The position numbers and the translations under genes were made by a program. A DNA stretch of 64,000 nucleotides from Trueperella bernardiae (GTDB lineage: Bacteria > Actinomycetota > Actinomycetes > Actinomycetales > Actinomycetaceae): contig NZ_LNIZ01000006.1 in NCBI RefSeq assembly GCF_001469025.1, forward strand, positions 62,001 through 126,000. Reading direction: 5' to 3'. This document shows positions 6,824 through 17,453 of this stretch, piece by piece; positions within the stretch are counted from its first letter, which is position 1, and each line of letters opens with the position of its first letter. The notes beneath the pieces were generated by a model that saw only the letters and a list, made by a program, of their open reading frames with translations, was not told the DNA's origin and ran no database searches.

Positions 6824-8410
6824 ATGTCTCACATTGTTGACGAATCCTTAACGATTGACACTACCTCGCGCGAGATCGACCGGGAGGCCTTCATCGCCTA
6901 CGCCGCCTCGCTCTCGGTGAAGGCGGAGGGCAAGGCGCTCGAGTGCCAGCACGCCAAGTCAAAGCTCACGGCCCGCGAGCGCATCGCCACCCTCCTGGAC
7001 GAGGGCAGTTTTTCCGAGATCGGCCAGTTCGTGGGCGGGAATGTGGCCCAGGGCTTTGCCGGCGCGGCGGTGGTGTGCGGGCTGGGCACGATCGGCGGGC
7101 GGCGCGTGGCCGTCTACGCCCAGGACTTCTCGGTGCAGGGCGGCACGCTCGGCGAGGCCGAGGGTAACAAGATCATCGCCACGATTGACAAGGCACTGTC
7201 CCTGCGTATCCCCGTGATCGGGATCATGGATTCGGGCGGCGCGCGCATCCAGGACGGCGTGGTGGCCCTCGGCCAGTACGGACGCATCTTCAAGCGCACG
7301 TGCGCCGCCTCCGGCGTTATCCCGCAGATCTCGCTGATCCTCGGCCCGTGCGCTGGGGGAGCGGTGTACTCCCCGGCCTTGACCGACTTCATTATCATGA
7401 CCCGCGAGACCTCGCACATGTTCGTCACCGGCCCGGACGTGGTGCGGGCGACGACGGGCGAGGACGTCTCCTTCGCCGACCTCGGCGGGGCGCAGGTCCA
7501 CAACTTCCAGTCCGGCGTGGCCCACTACCTGGCCGAGGACGAGGAGGACGCGCTCGACTACACCCGCACGCTTCTCACCTACCTGCCAGCCAACTGCGAC
7601 GACCAGGTCCCCGCCTACGACTTCGACCTGGCGCTCGCGCCTGCGGCCCCCGCGGACCTGTCGGCCCTGGTACCCGAATCGACGAAGGTGCCCTACGACG
7701 TCGTCGAAGTTATCGAAGCAATCGTGGACTATGGCGAGTTCGTGCAGATCCAGGAGTTCTTCGCCCGCAACATCGTGATCGGCTTCGCCTGCATTGAGGG
7801 CCGCTCGGTGGGGATCGTGGCGAACCAACCACTGCACGACGCCGGCACGCTCGACGTGGACGCTTCGGAGAAGGCGGCCCGCTTCGTTCAGTTCTGCGAC
7901 GCCTTCAAGATCCCCGTGGTCACGCTGGTGGACGTGCCGGGCTACCGGCCGGGCACCGAGCAGGAGCAAGCCGGTATTATTCGCCGCGGCGCGAAGCTCA
8001 TCTGGTCTTATGCCACCGCCTCGGTGCCGCTGGTGACCGTCATACTGCGTAAAGCCTACGGAGGGGCCTACATCGTCATGGGCTCCAAGTCGTTGGGCGG
8101 GGACCTCGTCTACGCCTGGCCCGGCGCCGAAATCGCGGTGCTCGGGGCCGACGGCGCCGTGGCGATCGTCCACCGCCGTGAGCTTAAGGCCGCCGAGGCT
8201 GAGGGTCGTGGCGACGAGGTGTTCGCCGAGCTGTCCGCCCGCTACACCCGCGAGAACGTCAACCCCTACCTGTCCGTGGCACGCGGCGAGCTCGATGGCA
8301 TCATTGCCCCGAACGCCACCCGCTCCACCATCGCGGTCTCGCTCGAGGCCCTCCAGTCCAAAACCACCATCCACCAGGGCCCTGCCCGACACGGCAACAT
8401 GCCGATGTAG
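6824..8410 (+). CDS. accD: Acyl-CoA carboxylase carboxyltransferase (beta) subunit
   Basis: 528 residues, the length of actinobacterial AccD/PccB carboxyltransferases with two crotonase-like halves. Visible signatures include KLTARERIATLLDEGSF, the oxyanion loops GIMDSGGARIQDGV and ILGPCAGGAVYSPA in the N-half, and VDVPGYRPGTEQEQAGI and KAYGGAYIVMGSK in the C-half. It transfers carboxyl from biotin to acetyl-CoA. ATG 6824 is chosen because AGAAGGAG (6811-6818) is correctly spaced; a GTG at 6818 overlaps that site. Between accBC and fas, so acetyl-CoA is the likely substrate, although propionyl-CoA use cannot be excluded from sequence alone. Confidence 0.94.
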   Translation: MSHIVDESLTIDTTSREIDREAFIAYAASLSVKAEGKALECQHAKSKLTARERIATLLDEGSFSEIGQFVGGNVAQGFAGAAVVCGLGTIGGRRVAVYAQDFSVQGGTLGEAEGNKIIATIDKALSLRIPVIGIMDSGGARIQDGVVALGQYGRIFKRTCAASGVIPQISLILGPCAGGAVYSPALTDFIIMTRETSHMFVTGPDVVRATTGEDVSFADLGGAQVHNFQSGVAHYLAEDEEDALDYTRTLLTYLPANCDDQVPAYDFDLALAPAAPADLSALVPESTKVPYDVVEVIEAIVDYGEFVQIQEFFARNIVIGFACIEGRSVGIVANQPLHDAGTLDVDASEKAARFVQFCDAFKIPVVTLVDVPGYRPGTEQEQAGIIRRGAKLIWSYATASVPLVTVILRKAYGGAYIVMGSKSLGGDLVYAWPGAEIAVLGADGAVAIVHRRELKAAEAEGRGDEVFAELSARYTRENVNPYLSVARGELDGIIAPNATRSTIAVSLEALQSKTTIHQGPARHGNMPM

Positions 8411-8423
8411 CCCAAGGAGAAAC

Positions 8424-11400
8424 ATGTACGAGATTCATGACCCCTACGTCCTCCAGTTCGCCGGCCAGGCCACCCCGTGGCGTGCCGCCCTCGCCGAGGC
8501 GGCCGAGGATCCGGCGATCCGCGACACCCTCGAGCGGCTTCAGGCCCGCGCCGAGGAGCTGCTGGCCTCGGTGTTGCCCGAGCTGACCCGCATCTGCGCC
8601 GGCCCGCTCGACCTGCTGGCCACCACCTCGGGCGAGGCCTTCGCCTCCGTGCCCGGCATCTTGCTGGCCCAGTATGGTTCCTACCTCGACCTCCCGCTCG
8701 GCGCGCAGCCGCAGGCGGTGGTTGGCCACTCGCAGGGCGTGCTCGCCGTTCACATGCTCGCCTCCGAGCACAAGGCCCACGTCCTCGCCCTGGCCCGCCT
8801 GATTGGCGCCGCGGCCACCCAGGCCACCCGTGCTGAGGGTGCCTCCCGCTTCGGCGAGCTCACCCCGATGTTGGCCGTGCGCGACGTGCCCGAGCGTGTG
8901 CTGTCCGAGGTGGCCGCCCGTCACGGCGCCCAGATCGCCATCCGCAACACGGCCACCTCCTTCACCCTGGCCGGCTTGCCCGCCTCGCTTGAGGCAGTGC
9001 GCCGCGACCTCGACGCCCTCGCCAGTGCCGAGGCCAAGGCTCGCACCGAGAAGACGATCGGCGGCGCTGCCCTGACCCCGATCACCGAGTTCCTCGACGT
9101 CTCCGCGCCCTTCCACTCCGCCCTGCTCGCGCCCGGGCTCGAGCAGGTGCTCGCCTGGGTGCGGGCCTGCGGCTGGGCCGAGGATGCCACCGATCCCATC
9201 GACATGCACGACGTCGAGCACCTGGCCGCCGCCGTCCTCACCGACCGCCTTGACTGGGACAGTGTCTTTGCCGAGGCAACTAAGGGCGTTGGCTGGGTGG
9301 TCGACCTTGGCCCCGGCACGGGCCTGGCCCGAATCACGCGGGACAACGTGCGTGGGCGGGGCATCGGCGTCGTGAACGCGGGCTCTGCTGACGCGCGCGA
9401 CGCGCTTGCCACGAAGGATGCCTGGGTGCCGGGAGAGGACTGGTCCGCGTTCGCCCCGAAGCTCGCCATGATCGACGACGGGCGCGTGGTGGTCGACACC
9501 CGCTTCACGCGCCTGACCGGCCGTGCCCCCGTGCTGCTCGCCGGCATGACCCCCACCACCGTGGAACCCGAGATCGTGGCCGCCGCCGCGAACGCCGGAT
9601 ACTGGGTGGAGATGGCTGGAGGCGGGCAGGTCACGGAGGAGGTCTTCGAGAAGAACCTCGCCGGGCTGGTTGCCGGGCTCGAGGAGGGCCGCACCGCCCA
9701 GTTCAACGCGATGTTCATGGACCGCTACCTGTGGAACCTCCAGTTCGGCACCCAGCACATCGTCTCCCGTAACCGCCAAAGTGGAGCCCCGCTGGACGGG
9801 GTCGTGATCTCGGCCGGCATTCCCGAGACCGAGGAGGGCGTGGAGCTGGTCGAGCGCCTGCGCGGCGAAGGATTTACGTACGTGGCCTTCAAGCCCGGCA
9901 CGATCGGGCAGATCCGCCAGGTGCTGAAGATCGCCCGCGCCACCACCGCCCCGATCCTCATCATGGTCGAGGACGGGCACGCCGGAGGCCACCACTCGTG
10001 GGAGGACCTCGATCAGCTGCTGCTCGCCACCTATGCCGAGATCCGCGCGCAGGACAACACGGTGCTCATCGTGGGCGGCGGTCTGGGCGTGCCCGAACGC
10101 GCCGCAGGCTTCCTCACCGGCACGTGGGCCCTCGAGCATGGCCCGGTGCCCATGCCCGTGGACGCGATCATGATCGGCACTGCCGCGATGACCGCGCGTG
10201 AGGCCAAGACCAACGACGACGTCAAGCAGCTCCTCGTCGACACCGCCGGCGTTCCCGTGGATCGCAACGCCGGATGGGTGGGCCAGGGCGCCGTGGACGG
10301 TGGGGTGACCTCCGGCCTGTCGCACCTGTTGGCGGACATGTATGAGATCGAGAACTCCGCCTCGCGCGCCGCCCGGCTCATCGTGGAGGTTGCCTCCGAC
10401 CCCGAGGCGCTCGTCACCCGCCGCGCCGAGATCATCGGGGCGATCGACGCCACCGCCAAGCCTTACTTCGGCGACCTGGAGGACATGACGTACGCCGAGG
10501 TGCTGCGCCGCTTCGCCGAGCTGTCCTACCCGTTCACCGACCCGTCGTGGGCCCAGCGCTTCTTCGAGCTGGCCCAGCGCGTGGAGGCCCGCCTCTCGCC
10601 CCAGGACTCCGGCGAGCTCGTGTCGATGTTCGATAGCGTGGAGGCGGTCGCCGACCCGGCCGCGGCCATCGACAAGATTGTGGCCGCCTACCCCGACGCC
10701 GAGCGCGTGGAGGTCACCACCTTCGATGCGGCCTGGTTCGTGGAGCTGTGCCGCAAGTACCCCAAGCCGGTGCCCTTCGTGTCGATCATTGACGCTGATC
10801 TGTTGCGCTCGTGGGGCACGGACGGCCTGTGGCAGTCCCACGATCCGCGCTACACCGCCGATCAGGTGCGCATCATCCCCGGCCCGGTGTCGGTGGCCGG
10901 CATCACCACGGTCAACGAGCCCGTGGCCACGATCCTCGCCCGCTACGAGGACGCCACGATTGAGGCGCTCGGGGGCGAGGCGGGTGAGCGCCGCTTCTCG
11001 CGCGCGTTTGCCACGGTGGAGGACTACCTGCGCGGGGCGGAGAACATCTCCTGGCACGGTCATGTCATCACCAACCCCGCCCGCGTGGTCGAGAACTACG
11101 ACATCGTGGCCACCGACGCCGGCTATGACATGGTCATCCACCTCGACACACTGTGGGATGGCAGCGGGGTCCGCCAGCACGCCGTGCGCGAGTTGCGCGT
11201 GCCGTTCCGCATCCCGGCCGGCGCCTCGACCGGCGCGATCCCGGTGGTCGACGACGAGCGGCTGCCCGCGGCCATGTTCGCTCTCCTCGCGGTCACGGCC
11301 GGTGTGGGGGCGCAGAACGTGCTGGGCGACCACATCGGCGAGCTGCCCGCCATCACCGACTCGGCTGATTCACAGTTCGGCGAGGCCCACTACCGCTTCT

Positions 11401-14400
11401 CCTTGCGCCCCGAACTTGGCGCCCTGCACGCCGGCGTCACTGCCGACCTGCCCGGCTACAAGCTCGCGCCGATCGTGCCCTCGGCGGTGCTTGGCATGTG
11501 TTGGCCCTCTATCTACGCCGCCCTCGGCTCGGCTTTCGTGGGGGACTACCCCGTCATCGAGGGCCTGCTCAACGCGGTCCACCTCGACCACACCGAGGAC
11601 CTCGATACCGATCGGCTCGCGGGCCTTGACCACCTTGACGCGCGCTCGCGTTGCACGTCGCTGACCGAGTCGAGCTCGGGCCGGGTTGTTGTCGTCGAAA
11701 CCGAGCTCAGCCACGACGGGGAGCGGGTGGGCGCGTTCACCGAGCGCTTCGCGATCCGCGGGCGAGTGTTCGGCACGGACCTGCCCGCCGACCCGCCGTA
11801 CGCGGGCGAGGTGGAGCGCGAGATCCGCGACACGCCGCGCTCGCTGCTGCGCCGCGTCACCGTGACCGCGCCGGCGGACATGACGCCGTTTGCAATGGTT
11901 TCGGGCGACTATAACCCCATCCACACCTCCTACCGGGCCGCGAAGGTGGCCGGCATGGACGCGCCGCTCGTGCACGGGATGTGGCTGTGCGCCGCGGCCC
12001 AGCACGCGGTCAGCGCCACGGGCGAGGACGGCAAGCGCTGGCACATCGCCGGGTGGACCTACCGCATGTACGGCACCGTGGACCTGAACGACGAGGTGGA
12101 GATCAGCGTGGAGCGCGTGGGGGTGGTTGACGCCGGCGGGCTCATCCTCGAGGTGACCTGCCGCGTGAACAAGAACGTGGTCTCCGTCGCCTCGGCCCAC
12201 GTCACCCCGGCCGTCACCGCCTACGTCTACCCGGGCCAGGGAGTGCAGAGCCAGGGCATGACGCTCGACGAGCGCGCCACCTCGCCAGCCGCCCGCGACG
12301 TGTGGGAGCGCGCCGATGCCCACACCCGCTCCGCGCTCGGCTTCTCGATCCTGACAATCGTGCGCGACAACCCCACCGAGATCATCGCCGGCGGCGTGGC
12401 CTACCGCCACCCGCAGGGCGTGCTCAACCTGACCCAGTTCACTCAGGTGGCACTCGCGACCGTTGCCTTCGCCCAGAGCGAGCGCCTGCGCGAGGCCGGC
12501 GTGCTCGTGGAGGGCGCCTACCTTGCGGGCCACTCGCTTGGCGAGTACAACGCCCTGTCCGCCTACGCCGGCATCTTCCCGCTCGAGACCGTCATCGAGA
12601 TCGTCTTCCACCGCGGCTCGACCATGCACAACCTCGTGCCGCGCGATGCCGAGGGCCGCTCGAACTACCAGATGGCCGCTCTGCGCCCCAACCAGTTCGG
12701 GGTGGGCGACGCCGACGTGGCCGCCTACGTCGCCTCGATCGCCGAGGCGAGCGGGGAGTTCATCGAGATCGTCAACTACAACTTGGCCGGCGAACAGTAC
12801 TCGATCGCCGGCACGGTGGCGGGCCTGGCCGCGCTCGCGGCCGACGCCGAACGCCGAACCGAGGAGGCCGGCGGGCGCAGGCCCTTCATGCTCGTGCCCG
12901 GCATCGACGTACCGTTCCACTCCAGTGTGCTGCGCGGCGGGGTGGCGGACTTCCGCGAGCTCCTGCAGGGCCTCCTGCCGGAGCAGATCGACCCGGCGGT
13001 GCTCGTGGGGCGCTACATCCCCAACCTCGTGGCCCGCCCCTTCGAGCTGACCGCCGACTTCCTTGACTCCATCCTCGAGGTGGTGCCTGCCGACTCGGTG
13101 CGGGCTCTGCGCGAGCGCTGGGACGACGTCGACCTCGCCTCCGAGGCGGGGACGATCACGCGCGAGCTGCTGGTCGAGCTCCTGGCCTGGCAGTTCGCCT
13201 CCCCGGTGCGCTGGATCGAAACCCAGGACTACCTCTTTACCCCGCGCCCGGACGGGGCCGGCGTGGAGAGCTTCGTGGAGGTCGGCCTTGGGGCCGCACC
13301 GACGCTGGCTAACCTCGCCGCCAAGACCCTCGCCCAGCCGCGCCACGCCTCGGCCTCCGTGGCGGTGGCCAACGTCCAGCGCGATGCCGCCCCCGTCTAC
13401 TTCACCGACCAAGCGGTCGCGGCCGAGCCCGAAGCGGCAGATGAGATCGCGGAGGCAAAGGCGCAGGCTGGCGAGGCCCCCGCAACGCAGGCCCCCGTGG
13501 CTCCCGAGCCGACCCAGCCCGCACCCGAACCGCACGCCGCACCCGCGCAGGTAGGTGCGGCCACGGCGTCGCCGGAGGACCTGGCGTTCGCGGCGGCGGA
13601 CGCGATTACGGTGCTGCTGGCGGAGTCGAACAAGATCAACCTCGACCAGGTGGGCGCGGCCGACACGGTGGAGTCGCTGACGAACGGCGTGTCCTCCAAG
13701 CGCAACCAGGTGCTCATGGACATGTCCGCCGAACTCGGCCTCACGGCCATCGACGGTGCGGCGGACGCGAGCGTGGCCGAGCTGTCGGCCACGGTCAACA
13801 AGCTCGCCCACAACTACAAGCCCTTCGGGCCCGTCCTGTCCGATGCGATCGGCGACAGGTTGCGCAAGCTGTTTGGCGCGGCCGGCGTCAAGCCCGACCG
13901 TGTGGGCGCCCGCGTCCGCGAGGCATGGGCGCTTGGCCACGGCTGGGGTGCGTGGACCACCGCGGTGCTACTGCTCGAGACCCGCGAGGGCAAGTCCGCC
14001 CGCGGCGGGGAGCTGGCCGGTCTGCCCGGTTCACCCGCCACGGCCGCCGAGGTCGACTCCCTCATCGACGCCGCCGTGGAACGCGTGGGCGCCCTGCGCG
14101 GGGTGAACGTGGTCAAGCCGAGCGCAGGCGGGGCGAGCGGCGGGGTCGTGGATTCCGCGGCACTCGACGCCTTCTCCTCCCACATCACCACCATCCTCGC
14201 CGACAACGCCCGCGACCTGCTGGCCCGCCTCGGCGACGCCGCCCCCGTTGCGGCTAACGAGGCCAGCGACGAGGCCGTGGTGGAGGCCGTGAGCGCCGAG
14301 CTCGGCGCGAACTGGGTATCCCAGGTGGCGCCCGCCTTCGACGCGAAGAAGGCCGTGCTCCTCAACGACCGTTGGGCGAGTGCCCGCGAGGACCTCGCCC

Positions 14401-17400
14401 GATTCGCGGCCGGCGCCGCCGAGCTTCCCGCCGAGGCCACTTTCGTGGGCACTGGTGCCGAGGTGGCCCGCCAGGCCGAGTACTACGCGGACATCGCTGC
14501 GTCCGACGCCGACCGCGTGCGTCTGCTCCAGGTGGCGACCGCCGCGCGTGACGAGAGCGCCGGGGAGTTCTCCGGCAAGGTCGCGGTGGTCACGGGCATG
14601 ACGCCGGAGTCTATCGGCGGCGGCGTCGTGGCACGCCTGCTCGCCGGCGGCGCGACCGTCATCGCCACCGCCTCCCGCGTGGACCAGGCGCGCCTACTCG
14701 CCGGGCGCAAGATCTACCGCGAGAACGCGCGCGGGGACGCGGCCCTGTGGCTCGTGCCCGCCAACCTCGCCTCCTACCGCGACATCGACGCGCTCGTGGA
14801 CTGGATCGGAAACCCCGTGCGCGAGACCGTGGGTGGGGCGACCGTGGAGAAGAAGTCCGCGATGATCCCCGACCTCCTCTTCCCGTTCGCCGCGCCGCGC
14901 GTGTTCGGCATGATGAGCGACGCCGGGGGCGCGGCTGAGATCCAGACCCGCCTCATGCTGTGGGGCGTGGAGCGCTTGCTCACCGGGCTCGCCGCCATCG
15001 GCGCGGACACCGTGGTGGGCCACCGCCTCCACGCCGTGTTGCCCGGCTCGCCCAACCGCGGAACCTTCGGCGGCGACGGCGCCTACGGCGAGGTCAAGGC
15101 AGCCTTCGACGCCGTGGTGAACAAGTGGCACGTGGAGCCGTGGGCGCAGCGCGTGAGCCTGGCCCATGCCCACATCGGGTGGGTGCGCGGCACCGGCCTC
15201 ATGGGCGGCAACGACCCGCTGGTCGCGGCCGTGGAGGAGCGCGGCGTGCGCACGTGGTCCACCTCCGAGATCGCGGGCGAGCTGATCGCCCTTGCCACCG
15301 ACGACGCGCGGGAGCGCGCGGCGAGCGCGCCGATCGACGCCGACCTCACCGGCGGTCTGTCGAACATCAACCTCGCCGAGCTCACCCGCCAGATCGAGGC
15401 CGCGCCCGCGGCCGCGACTAGCTCCGAGCGCCAGGGCGGCACCATTTCGGCACTGCCGCGCCCGCAGGTGGTGGGCCTGCCCGAGTACGCCGATGTGTGG
15501 GGCAGTGGCACCGCCCGCCCCGAGGACACGATCGTCATCGTGGGGGTTGGCGAGGTGGGCCCGTGGGGCTCGGCCCGCACCCGCCACGCCGCCGAGCTCG
15601 GCATCAGGGCCGACGGCGACGTGGACCTCACCGCTGCGGGCGTGCTCGAACTGGCGTGGATGACCGGTCTGCTCACCTGGCACGAATCGCCGAAGGCCGG
15701 CTGGTACGATGCCGAAGACAACCTGGTGCCCGAGGAGGAGATCTTCGAGCGCTACCGGGACGAGGTGGTGGCCCGCTCCGGCATCCGCCGCCTCACCGAC
15801 GACGGCCCGATTCAGGCCGGCGGCACGGTGGACATGGTGACCGTCTTCCTCGACAAGCCCGTCATCTTCACGGTGGCCACCGAGGCCGAGGCACGCGCCT
15901 ACGAGGCGGCCGACCCGCAGTTCACGCAGGTCGCAGCCCCGCAACCGGGAGAGTCGGAGTGGTCGGTGACCCGCATCAAGGGCGCCACCGCACTCGTACC
16001 GCGCAAGACCACCCTGTCCCGCTTCGTGGCCGGCCAGCTGCCCACTGACTTCGACCCCACCCGCTGGGGCATCCCGCAGTCGATGGTGGAATCGGTGGAC
16101 AAGATGGCGGTGTGGAACCTGCTGACCACGGTCGACGCCTTCATCTCCGCCGGCTTCACCCCGGCCGAGCTGCTGGCCCACATTCACCCCACCGAGGTCG
16201 GCTCCACTCAGGGCACCGGTTTTGGCGGAATGAGCTCGATGCGCAAGCTGTTCGTGGAGCGCTTCCGCGGGGAGGATATCCCGCAGGACATCCTGCAAGA
16301 GACCCTGCCGAACGTGGTTGCCGCACACACCATGCAGACCTACGTGGGCGGCTACGGCGCCATGGTCCAGCCGGTGGCGGCGTGTGCCTCGGCCGCTGTC
16401 TCACTCGAGGATGGCGTGGACAAGATCGCAGCCGGCAAGGCGAAGTTCGTGGTCACCGGCGCGGTGGATGACCTGTCGGTGGAGTCCCTCGAGGGCTTCG
16501 GCTTCATGAACGCCACCGCGGACTCCGCCTCGCTCGAGGCCCAGGGGATCGCCGACCGCTTCTTCTCCCGCGCCGGCGACCTGCGCCGCGGCGGCTTCGT
16601 GGAAGCCATGGGCGGCGGCACCGTGCTCATCGCCCGCGGCGACCTCGCCCTCGAGATGGGCCTGCCCGTCTACGGCGTGGTCGGCTACGTCCAGACCTTC
16701 GCCGACGGAGCCCACACCTCCATCCCCGCGCCCGGGCTCGGCGCGCTCGCGGCCGGACTCGGCGGACGGGATTCCCGCCTGGCCCGCCAGCTCGAGGCAC
16801 TCGGGGCGAGCGTGGACGACGTCGCAGTGCTGTCCAAGCACGACACCTCCACGAACGCCAACGATCCCAACGAGGCCGAGCTCCACGTTCGCCTCGCCCG
16901 GGCGCTCGGGCGCAGCGCGGGCAATCCGCTGCACGTCATCTCACAAAAGACACTGACCGGGCACTCGAAGGGTGGCGCGGCACTCTTCCAGATCGCGGGC
17001 CTGACCGAGGTGCTCGCCACCGGCGTGGTGCCGGGCAATCGTTCGCTAGACAACCTCGACCCGGTCTTTGCTGAGGACCCCTTCCTCGTGTGGCTCCGCG
17101 AGCCACTCGACCTCGGCAAGCGGGGCCAGATCAAGGCGGCGATGGCTACCTCGCTCGGATTTGGCCACGTGTCCTCTCTCCTGGCGATCCTTCACCCGGG
17201 CGCCTTCGAGGCTGCGATTCGGCGGGCGCACGGTTGCCAGGCCGCCGATGCGTGGCGCGCTCAGGCGGAGGCTCGCCTCAAGGCCGGCGCCCGCCACCTC
17301 GAGCAGGGCATGGTGGGCAATCGGGCCCTGTTCGAGCCGATCGCCTCGCGTCGCTTCGGCGCGGAGCGCCCCGGCTACGACCCGCACGAGGTAGAGGCAG

Positions 17401-17453
17401 CGATGCTCCTCGACCCGGCGGCCCGCCTTGGCGAGGATGGGCTCTATGCCTAG
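8424..17453 (+). CDS. fas: Type I fatty acid synthase, single polypeptide
   Basis: 3,009 residues, the normal size for actinobacterial FAS-I. Domain order as read: acetyltransferase (GHSQG, Ser103); enoyl reductase from about 360 (VLLAGMTPTT, then VEDGHAGGHHS near 515-525); dehydratase (DYNPIHTS, His1167, then LVHGM); malonyl/palmitoyl transferase (GHSLGEY, Ser1371); a Pro/Ala/Glu-rich linker; ACP with GVSSKRNQ (phosphopantetheine on Ser1757 or 1758); ketoreductase (VAVVTGMTPESIGGG near 2050); ketosynthase with Cys2654 (VAACASA), His2806 (KHDTSTN) and His2847 (TGHSKGG). All catalytic residues expected are present. It makes acyl-CoAs from acetyl- and malonyl-CoA. AAGGAGAAAC precedes ATG 8424. 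acpS overlaps its 3' end. Confidence 0.97.
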   Translation: MYEIHDPYVLQFAGQATPWRAALAEAAEDPAIRDTLERLQARAEELLASVLPELTRICAGPLDLLATTSGEAFASVPGILLAQYGSYLDLPLGAQPQAVVGHSQGVLAVHMLASEHKAHVLALARLIGAAATQATRAEGASRFGELTPMLAVRDVPERVLSEVAARHGAQIAIRNTATSFTLAGLPASLEAVRRDLDALASAEAKARTEKTIGGAALTPITEFLDVSAPFHSALLAPGLEQVLAWVRACGWAEDATDPIDMHDVEHLAAAVLTDRLDWDSVFAEATKGVGWVVDLGPGTGLARITRDNVRGRGIGVVNAGSADARDALATKDAWVPGEDWSAFAPKLAMIDDGRVVVDTRFTRLTGRAPVLLAGMTPTTVEPEIVAAAANAGYWVEMAGGGQVTEEVFEKNLAGLVAGLEEGRTAQFNAMFMDRYLWNLQFGTQHIVSRNRQSGAPLDGVVISAGIPETEEGVELVERLRGEGFTYVAFKPGTIGQIRQVLKIARATTAPILIMVEDGHAGGHHSWEDLDQLLLATYAEIRAQDNTVLIVGGGLGVPERAAGFLTGTWALEHGPVPMPVDAIMIGTAAMTAREAKTNDDVKQLLVDTAGVPVDRNAGWVGQGAVDGGVTSGLSHLLADMYEIENSASRAARLIVEVASDPEALVTRRAEIIGAIDATAKPYFGDLEDMTYAEVLRRFAELSYPFTDPSWAQRFFELAQRVEARLSPQDSGELVSMFDSVEAVADPAAAIDKIVAAYPDAERVEVTTFDAAWFVELCRKYPKPVPFVSIIDADLLRSWGTDGLWQSHDPRYTADQVRIIPGPVSVAGITTVNEPVATILARYEDATIEALGGEAGERRFSRAFATVEDYLRGAENISWHGHVITNPARVVENYDIVATDAGYDMVIHLDTLWDGSGVRQHAVRELRVPFRIPAGASTGAIPVVDDERLPAAMFALLAVTAGVGAQNVLGDHIGELPAITDSADSQFGEAHYRFSLRPELGALHAGVTADLPGYKLAPIVPSAVLGMCWPSIYAALGSAFVGDYPVIEGLLNAVHLDHTEDLDTDRLAGLDHLDARSRCTSLTESSSGRVVVVETELSHDGERVGAFTERFAIRGRVFGTDLPADPPYAGEVEREIRDTPRSLLRRVTVTAPADMTPFAMVSGDYNPIHTSYRAAKVAGMDAPLVHGMWLCAAAQHAVSATGEDGKRWHIAGWTYRMYGTVDLNDEVEISVERVGVVDAGGLILEVTCRVNKNVVSVASAHVTPAVTAYVYPGQGVQSQGMTLDERATSPAARDVWERADAHTRSALGFSILTIVRDNPTEIIAGGVAYRHPQGVLNLTQFTQVALATVAFAQSERLREAGVLVEGAYLAGHSLGEYNALSAYAGIFPLETVIEIVFHRGSTMHNLVPRDAEGRSNYQMAALRPNQFGVGDADVAAYVASIAEASGEFIEIVNYNLAGEQYSIAGTVAGLAALAADAERRTEEAGGRRPFMLVPGIDVPFHSSVLRGGVADFRELLQGLLPEQIDPAVLVGRYIPNLVARPFELTADFLDSILEVVPADSVRALRERWDDVDLASEAGTITRELLVELLAWQFASPVRWIETQDYLFTPRPDGAGVESFVEVGLGAAPTLANLAAKTLAQPRHASASVAVANVQRDAAPVYFTDQAVAAEPEAADEIAEAKAQAGEAPATQAPVAPEPTQPAPEPHAAPAQVGAATASPEDLAFAAADAITVLLAESNKINLDQVGAADTVESLTNGVSSKRNQVLMDMSAELGLTAIDGAADASVAELSATVNKLAHNYKPFGPVLSDAIGDRLRKLFGAAGVKPDRVGARVREAWALGHGWGAWTTAVLLLETREGKSARGGELAGLPGSPATAAEVDSLIDAAVERVGALRGVNVVKPSAGGASGGVVDSAALDAFSSHITTILADNARDLLARLGDAAPVAANEASDEAVVEAVSAELGANWVSQVAPAFDAKKAVLLNDRWASAREDLARFAAGAAELPAEATFVGTGAEVARQAEYYADIAASDADRVRLLQVATAARDESAGEFSGKVAVVTGMTPESIGGGVVARLLAGGATVIATASRVDQARLLAGRKIYRENARGDAALWLVPANLASYRDIDALVDWIGNPVRETVGGATVEKKSAMIPDLLFPFAAPRVFGMMSDAGGAAEIQTRLMLWGVERLLTGLAAIGADTVVGHRLHAVLPGSPNRGTFGGDGAYGEVKAAFDAVVNKWHVEPWAQRVSLAHAHIGWVRGTGLMGGNDPLVAAVEERGVRTWSTSEIAGELIALATDDARERAASAPIDADLTGGLSNINLAELTRQIEAAPAAATSSERQGGTISALPRPQVVGLPEYADVWGSGTARPEDTIVIVGVGEVGPWGSARTRHAAELGIRADGDVDLTAAGVLELAWMTGLLTWHESPKAGWYDAEDNLVPEEEIFERYRDEVVARSGIRRLTDDGPIQAGGTVDMVTVFLDKPVIFTVATEAEARAYEAADPQFTQVAAPQPGESEWSVTRIKGATALVPRKTTLSRFVAGQLPTDFDPTRWGIPQSMVESVDKMAVWNLLTTVDAFISAGFTPAELLAHIHPTEVGSTQGTGFGGMSSMRKLFVERFRGEDIPQDILQETLPNVVAAHTMQTYVGGYGAMVQPVAACASAAVSLEDGVDKIAAGKAKFVVTGAVDDLSVESLEGFGFMNATADSASLEAQGIADRFFSRAGDLRRGGFVEAMGGGTVLIARGDLALEMGLPVYGVVGYVQTFADGAHTSIPAPGLGALAAGLGGRDSRLARQLEALGASVDDVAVLSKHDTSTNANDPNEAELHVRLARALGRSAGNPLHVISQKTLTGHSKGGAALFQIAGLTEVLATGVVPGNRSLDNLDPVFAEDPFLVWLREPLDLGKRGQIKAAMATSLGFGHVSSLLAILHPGAFEAAIRRAHGCQAADAWRAQAEARLKAGARHLEQGMVGNRALFEPIASRRFGAERPGYDPHEVEAAMLLDPAARLGEDGLYA

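Noticed and set aside
8178-8423. 82-codon upstream extension of the fas frame inside accD
   Set aside because: The extension lies wholly in accD, has no homology, and ATG 8424 has a strong AAGGAG site.
8301-16328. Very long antisense reading frames opposite fas (about 1,010, 856 and 544 codons)
   Set aside because: They are mirror frames produced by GC-rich codon usage; they show no recognisable domains, while the forward frame is an intact FAS-I with all catalytic residues.
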